From NCBI GenBank assembly GCA_963712465.1, contig CAVQHY010000004.1, forward strand, positions 124,001 to 188,000: a stretch of DNA of 64,000 nt. Direction: 5' to 3'. The DNA is from CAVQHY01 sp963712465 (GTDB lineage: Bacteria; Actinomycetota; Thermoleophilia; Gaiellales; Gaiellaceae). Under the pieces are notes generated by a model, which worked only from the letters and a program-made list of their open reading frames with translations, ran no database searches and was not told the DNA's origin. Each line of letters begins with the position of its first letter. Position 1 is the first letter of the stretch. The position numbers and the translations under genes were made by a program. Of the stretch, positions 60,856 through 64,000 are shown piece after piece.

Positions 60856-61819
60856 GCTCACCCTCGGCACGGCCCTGCTCGTACCACGGAAGCGGCGCAC
60901 CCATACGCTCGAGTCCGCCGCAGACGCGACACCGCGGTACCCGGTAGACCACGTGCCGATCGAGCGCGAGACCATGGTCGTGCTCGACGGCGACCATCAC
61001 GCCCGGGAGATCGGCATCGCGCAACGCGACCCAGCGCAGTGCGAGCCAGGTCGTGACACCCGCGACAACCGAGTCGAGAGCAGGGGTCGTCGGGTACCGG
61101 GCAGGGACGTTTTCCAGCGCCCAGAACTCGCCGCTCCAGTCGAGATTAGACGCCCGACGCAGTCGGAAACACTCCCAGCAGCACGTCTCTCCCGGGACGA
61201 TCAGCGGACCGATCGCCGCCATGCGCCCGTCGAAGGGCAGAACGGGAATCCAGCTCGTGTCGGCCTTGATCGCCGCCTCGCTCCAGCCGGCGAGGAGCGG
61301 CAGTTCCTCCGGACGCGGAGCGACGATCGCCAACGCGTCGCTCGGGCGGTCGTCCCAGCCGACCCGAATCACCCCACCGACGCCCGAACGCAGCAGGCAG
61401 CGCGCAACGTCCTCCACGAGTCGCGACGATCCGACGACGTCGACGCAGGTCTTGCCAAGTGACCTGAACACCGCCGCGGGTGCCGCTCGCCTGCCTCCCG
61501 TCGCCGATAGCACCGATGCGGTCCCTGCGGCGGAGCCCGATCCGACGGCTGGTCCTTCGCTCAGGAGGCCGTGACGCGCAAGCAGCGCAAGCGCGTTCGC
61601 GATCGCGGGGGCAGCAGAGGCTCCGAACGCGGCCTGAACGTCGTCCAGCCCGCGCGTCCCGTCCAGTAGAGGCAGAAGCTCGGGAAGGAGTCTCGTCGCG
61701 GACTCGCCTTCGAAGACGACGACGGACTGCCCGTACTCGAGCGCGAGGGTCCCGTCGCTCTGCGCGATCCGATACCAGGGATCGAGAAGCGGAAGTTGCG
61801 GGATGACGATCTCGTCCAT
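60848..61819 (-). CDS. TOMM leader-binding / ThiF-like cyclodehydratase C protein
   Basis: 323 residues. The N-terminal ~90 residues (PLLDPWYRIAQSDGTLALEY, then LLPLLDGTRGLDDVQAAFG) fit the RiPP recognition element that binds the leader. A degenerate E1/ThiF-like domain follows (VDVVGSSRLVEDVARCLLRSGVG) with zinc CxxC pairs in GETCCWECFRLR and PRCRVCGGL. It delivers the precursor to YcaO. ATG at 61819 has AAAGGGG before it, 78 bases after the precursor stop. Confidence 0.88.
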   Translation of the reverse strand: MDEIVIPQLPLLDPWYRIAQSDGTLALEYGQSVVVFEGESATRLLPELLPLLDGTRGLDDVQAAFGASAAPAIANALALLARHGLLSEGPAVGSGSAAGTASVLSATGGRRAAPAAVFRSLGKTCVDVVGSSRLVEDVARCLLRSGVGGVIRVGWDDRPSDALAIVAPRPEELPLLAGWSEAAIKADTSWIPVLPFDGRMAAIGPLIVPGETCCWECFRLRRASNLDWSGEFWALENVPARYPTTPALDSVVAGVTTWLALRWVALRDADLPGVMVAVEHDHGLALDRHVVYRVPRCRVCGGLERMGAPLPWYEQGRAEGERV

Positions 61820-61860
61820 GCAGCCCCTTTCTTCGTACCCGTCGACGATCCAGGTCGGGC

Positions 61861-61882
61861 GCGGCCCGGCGGGCGAGGCCGC
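61861..61882 (-). promoter_or_regulatory. hairpin between precursor and modification genes
   Basis: GCGGCC (61861-61866) and GGCCGC (61877-61882) pair around a ten-base GC-rich loop, in the 78-base gap after the precursor gene. No U-tract. It could partly stop transcription or protect the 5' mRNA so that precursor is made in excess over enzymes, as is usual in RiPP operons. Confidence 0.4.
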
Positions 61883-61897
61883 ACCAGGCCGATCGAG

Positions 61898-62020
61898 CTA
61901 TCTGCTGCAGCAGCAGCAGCAGCCGAGGCACGACGATCCGCCTCCCGGCTTCACCGCCGCGTAGTACGCGCCCCTGTAGCCCTTCTCGACGACGCGCAGG
62001 TCGAGCAGCTCCTTGAGCAT
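61898..62020 (-). CDS. TOMM precursor peptide with poly-cysteine core
   Basis: 40 residues: leader MLKELLDLRVVEKGYRG, then AYYAAVKPGGGSS, then CLGCCCCCSR. Cys31 and Cys34-38 give six heterocyclisable cysteines, five contiguous, followed by Ser39 and a final Arg40. The strong ribosome-binding site AGGAGGTGAGG lies six bases before the ATG at 62020. The gene is followed on the same strand by leader-binding, YcaO, SagB-type, protease and export genes. The GGG run after P25 would suit a leader/core boundary. Expected product: a contiguous polythiazole peptide. Cleavage site and activity are not known. Confidence 0.88.
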   Translation of the reverse strand: MLKELLDLRVVEKGYRGAYYAAVKPGGGSSCLGCCCCCSR

Positions 62021-62090
62021 GGAACCTCACCTCCTGTCCGGCCGCGGCGGGCGCGGGCTCCGCGTCCGCCATCGACTGTAGACGCGCCGT

Positions 62091-62116
62091 TCCCGAAAAA
62101 CATCGGCCGTTCGGGA
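62091..62116. promoter_or_regulatory. inverted repeat upstream of the TOMM precursor
   Basis: TCCCGAA (62091-62097) and TTCGGGA (62110-62116) form a perfect 7-bp inverted repeat about 70-95 bases upstream of the precursor ATG. A -10-like TACAGT (complement at 62075-62080) lies between it and the gene. Candidate operator/promoter region of the TOMM operon. Confidence 0.45.
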
Positions 62117-62123
62117 CAGGGGT

Positions 62124-62141
62124 CGTCACGAAAGCGTGACG
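62124..62141 (-). terminator. hairpin after the thioredoxin gene
   Basis: CGTCAC and GTGACG pair around GAAAGC, 25 bases beyond the stop of the thioredoxin-TPR gene and before the TOMM promoter region. A weak terminator without U-tract, likely separating the two units. Confidence 0.45.
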
Positions 62142-62165
62142 AATCTCGGGTCGACCGCGGGACGG

Positions 62166-62732
62166 CTAATACAGGGCGGTGGCGAGTCTGCGGCGGTACG
62201 CAAGGCTCAACGGATGCTCCTGGCCGAGCTCCTCGAACAGCGCGACCATCACCTGTCGGATCCGTTCACGGCGTTCCGGGTCGGCCTCGGACACCTCGCC
62301 GACAAGCCACTCGAGCGACCGCTCGTAGTCCCCCTCGGCCAGGGGGCCGAGGATCTCGGGAAACTCACCCGATTCCTGGAGCTCGTCGGCCACGCGCTCG
62401 TCCACCATGGGCCCCAGCAGCCCCTCCACGAATGCCGAGACGCCCTGGGGCGAACGGACACCGACGAACTCGTCGACCACGCGGCCGTTCTTGAAACCCT
62501 TGACCGCAGGGATTCCGCGGATGCCGAAGCGCTGCGAGAGCCCCGGGTTCGCGTCGACGTCGACCTTGGCCAGCACGACGTCACCCTCATGAGCCTCGAC
62601 CGCCTGCTCGAGCGCCGGCGCGAGCGTCTTGCACGGCTCACACCAGTCGGCCCAGAAGTCGACGACGACCGGAACGGTCTTCGACCGCTCGACGACCTCA
62701 CTGAAGAACGTGTCCTCGGTGACGTCGATCAT
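62166..62732 (-). CDS. thioredoxin-TPR protein (CnoX/YbbN-like)
   Basis: 188 residues. The N-terminal thioredoxin domain has active site FWADWCEPCKTLAPAL and the cis-Pro segment GIRGIPAVKGFKNGRV. The C-terminal ~80 residues are TPR-like helices (GDYERSLEWLVGEVSEADPERRERIRQVMVALFEELG), the layout of CnoX/YbbN holdase-thioredoxins. ATG at 62732 overlaps the upstream hydrolase stop (ATGA). It lies next to, but probably outside, the TOMM operon. Confidence 0.88.
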   Translation of the reverse strand: MIDVTEDTFFSEVVERSKTVPVVVDFWADWCEPCKTLAPALEQAVEAHEGDVVLAKVDVDANPGLSQRFGIRGIPAVKGFKNGRVVDEFVGVRSPQGVSAFVEGLLGPMVDERVADELQESGEFPEILGPLAEGDYERSLEWLVGEVSEADPERRERIRQVMVALFEELGQEHPLSLAYRRRLATALY

Positions 62733-63592
62733 CCGGACTCCAGGACTGCGCCGACCAACCCTGGAAGCGTAGCCACGTCGTACCCGCCTTCGAGCACGTA
62801 GGCTCGCCGTGCGCACAGGCCTCGAACGGATCGGGCCAGCCGGCCGAACCCGTCTGCGGTCAGTTGCATCCCGCCGAGCGGGTCGCCGGCGGCGGCGTCG
62901 AAGCCGCTCGAGACGAGCAGCAGCTCCGGCTCGAACGCGTCGATGGCCGGAGCGGCAACGCGCTCCATGGCCTCGGCGTAGACGTCGTTCCCAGACCCTG
63001 CCTCGAGAGGAATGTTGATCGTCGTCGCGCCTCCCTCGCCGGGGCCGCCGGTTCCGGGATAGAAGGGCCACCGGTGGAGAGAAACGAAGAGCACGGACGG
63101 GTCGTCGCGGAACGTCTCCTGGGTTCCGTTGCCGTGGTGGACGTCCCAGTCGAGGATCGCGACGCGGCCCACGCCGAGCTCGCGCTGCGCGTACCTCGCC
63201 GCGATCGCGATCGAATTGAAGAGGCAGAAGCCCATCGCGCGCGCCGCGAGCGCGTGATGGCCGGGCGGCCGTGCCAGCGCGAAGCCCTCGCGCTCGACCG
63301 CCTCGATCGCTGCCCCGGCGGCGAGCAGCGCGAGGGCGTAGCTCGACGGCGTACAGATCGTGTCGGCGTCGAGCTGGCCCGTTCGGCCGCTGGCCGAGGC
63401 GGCCTCGATCGCCTCGACGTAACGGCGCTCGTGCACCGCGCAGATCTCCGCGACCGTCGCCGGTCGGGCCTCGACGAACTCCGGGAAAGCCGCGAGCAGC
63501 GCCGCGAGTCGCTCGGGTCGCTCGGGATGCTGACCCGTCGGATGGAGGAGGGCGAAGTCGGGATGGCTGACGATCGGCAGCGTCGGCGACAT
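62729..63592 (-). CDS. histone-deacetylase-family amidohydrolase
   Basis: 287 residues. HDAC/acetylpolyamine amidohydrolase motifs: HPERPERLAALLAAF, RPPGHHALAARAMGFCLFNS (catalytic His pair), zinc ligands in ILDWDVHHGNGTQETF, VSSGFDAAAGDPLGG and YVLEGGYDVATL. Bacterial members remove acetyl groups from polyamines or small molecules. ATG at 63592. Translationally coupled to the thioredoxin gene and divergent from the Fe-S protein, with start codons 25 bases apart. Confidence 0.9.
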   Translation of the reverse strand: MSPTLPIVSHPDFALLHPTGQHPERPERLAALLAAFPEFVEARPATVAEICAVHERRYVEAIEAASASGRTGQLDADTICTPSSYALALLAAGAAIEAVEREGFALARPPGHHALAARAMGFCLFNSIAIAARYAQRELGVGRVAILDWDVHHGNGTQETFRDDPSVLFVSLHRWPFYPGTGGPGEGGATTINIPLEAGSGNDVYAEAMERVAAPAIDAFEPELLLVSSGFDAAAGDPLGGMQLTADGFGRLARSVRGLCARRAYVLEGGYDVATLPGLVGAVLESG

Positions 63593-63616
63593 GGCGAAGA
63601 CGATACGTTCTCCCGG

Positions 63617-64000
63617 ATGGCGCGCACGGTTCAGCTCTTCGCGACCTGTCTCGGGGATCTCGTCTTTCCCGACGCCGTCCGCGACGCGGAGGCCCTCCTG
63701 CGCCGGGCCGGCTGCGAGGTCGTCTTTCCGAGCGGTCAAGTCTGCTGCGGTCAGCCGGCGTTCAACTCGGGCCATCGGGCCGCCGCGCGGCGGGTGGCGC
63801 GAACCTTTCTCCGTGCGTTCTCGCCGCATCTCCCGGTCGTCCTGGCGTCCGGATCGTGCGCGACGATGCTCGTCCACTACCTGCCGGATCTGACCGGATC
63901 GCGTCCGTACGACGTCTGGGAGCTCTCGGCCTTCCTCGACGGCGAGGGCGTCGAGCTCCCGCGCCGAAACGAGGGGCGCCGGCTCGCGTACCACGACTCC
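63617..64000 (+). CDS. LutA/YkgE-like CCG-domain Fe-S protein, partial
   Basis: 128 residues before the window ends. QLFATCLGDLVFPDAVRDAE then LLRRAGCEVVFPSGQVCCGQPAFNSGH is the CCG domain of LutA and glycolate/heterodisulfide-type electron carriers; LASGSCATMLVHYLPDL follows. In lactate utilisation LutA acts with LutB and LutC; those would lie beyond the window. ATG at 63617 with no clear ribosome-binding site; divergent from the HDAC-family gene. 3' end is cut by the window, not by a stop. Confidence 0.88.
   Translation, partial: MARTVQLFATCLGDLVFPDAVRDAEALLRRAGCEVVFPSGQVCCGQPAFNSGHRAAARRVARTFLRAFSPHLPVVLASGSCATMLVHYLPDLTGSRPYDVWELSAFLDGEGVELPRRNEGRRLAYHDS

Noticed and set aside
61904..61921. 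CAG/GCA trinucleotide repeat as a microsatellite
   Set aside because: On the minus strand it is the run of TGC codons for the poly-Cys core of the TOMM precursor, so it is explained by coding function, though slippage there could vary the Cys number.
1..64000. CRISPR arrays, tRNA or rRNA genes, transposases, phage genes
   Set aside because: None seen on reading; no regularly spaced repeats, CCA-ended cloverleaf or transposase motifs were found.

Overview
The window reads as chromosomal DNA of a GC-rich actinobacterium. GTG starts are frequent, four-base start/stop overlaps (ATGA, GTGA) are common, there are two large AAA-LuxR regulators, a complete hopanoid operon, an actinobacterial-type LexA box and F420-type PPOX enzymes. 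A member of the Thermoleophilia fits best, but that is inference from gene content. No rRNA, tRNA, CRISPR array, prophage or insertion sequence was seen.

Bases 1-5000 are patchy: a RibD-like reductase, a two-domain VOC protein and a strip of gene fragments (GreA N-terminus, an RNA-like element with a terminator, a GAP-family C-terminus, a shredded DUF3427 helicase tail), then an autoinhibited Fic enzyme with a palindromic operator. Bases 5000-20815 hold SOS-controlled dinB, an ArsR/SRPBCC pair, a drug exporter, an FG-GAP surface protein, a three-subunit nitrile hydratase/thiocyanate hydrolase-like operon, an FAD oxidase, an AAA-LuxR regulator, a DUF4242 protein, an AlkZ-like protein, an amidase and a NYN-domain protein.

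Bases 21000-38400 are a nitrogen and polyamine catabolism region: a class V aminotransferase, an agmatinase-family ureohydrolase, three APC permeases, an AAA-LuxR regulator, class III aminotransferase, aldehyde dehydrogenase, PuuD-type hydrolase, iron-type alcohol dehydrogenase and a PuuA-type glutamine synthetase. Together they could take up polyamines and degrade them to GABA or succinate-level products. Bases 38450-47000 carry central and amino-acid metabolism genes (E1-type dehydrogenase, aminotransferase, tartrate/isopropylmalate-type dehydrogenase), a PAS-GGDEF-EAL protein, an ornithine cyclodeaminase homologue and a PPOX enzyme.

Bases 47060-56800 are a tightly coupled hopanoid operon: CoA transferase, hpnC, hpnD, hpnE, shc, hpnA, hpnH, hpnG, ispH. 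It covers C30 assembly, cyclisation and side-chain addition. Opposite it, bases 62020-56816 on the minus strand, lies the most interesting system: a thiazole/oxazole-modified peptide (TOMM) operon. It starts with a 40-residue precursor whose C-terminus is SSCLGCCCCCSR. A leader-binding/ThiF-like C protein, YcaO cyclodehydratase, SagB-type oxidase, CPBP protease and a two-gene ABC exporter follow. The window ends with a thioredoxin-TPR protein, a histone-deacetylase-family hydrolase and the start of a LutA-like Fe-S protein.

At least 13 reading-frame breaks, mostly single extra bases inside otherwise conserved genes, are spread over the window, chiefly before position 18500. Many of these are probably sequence errors.
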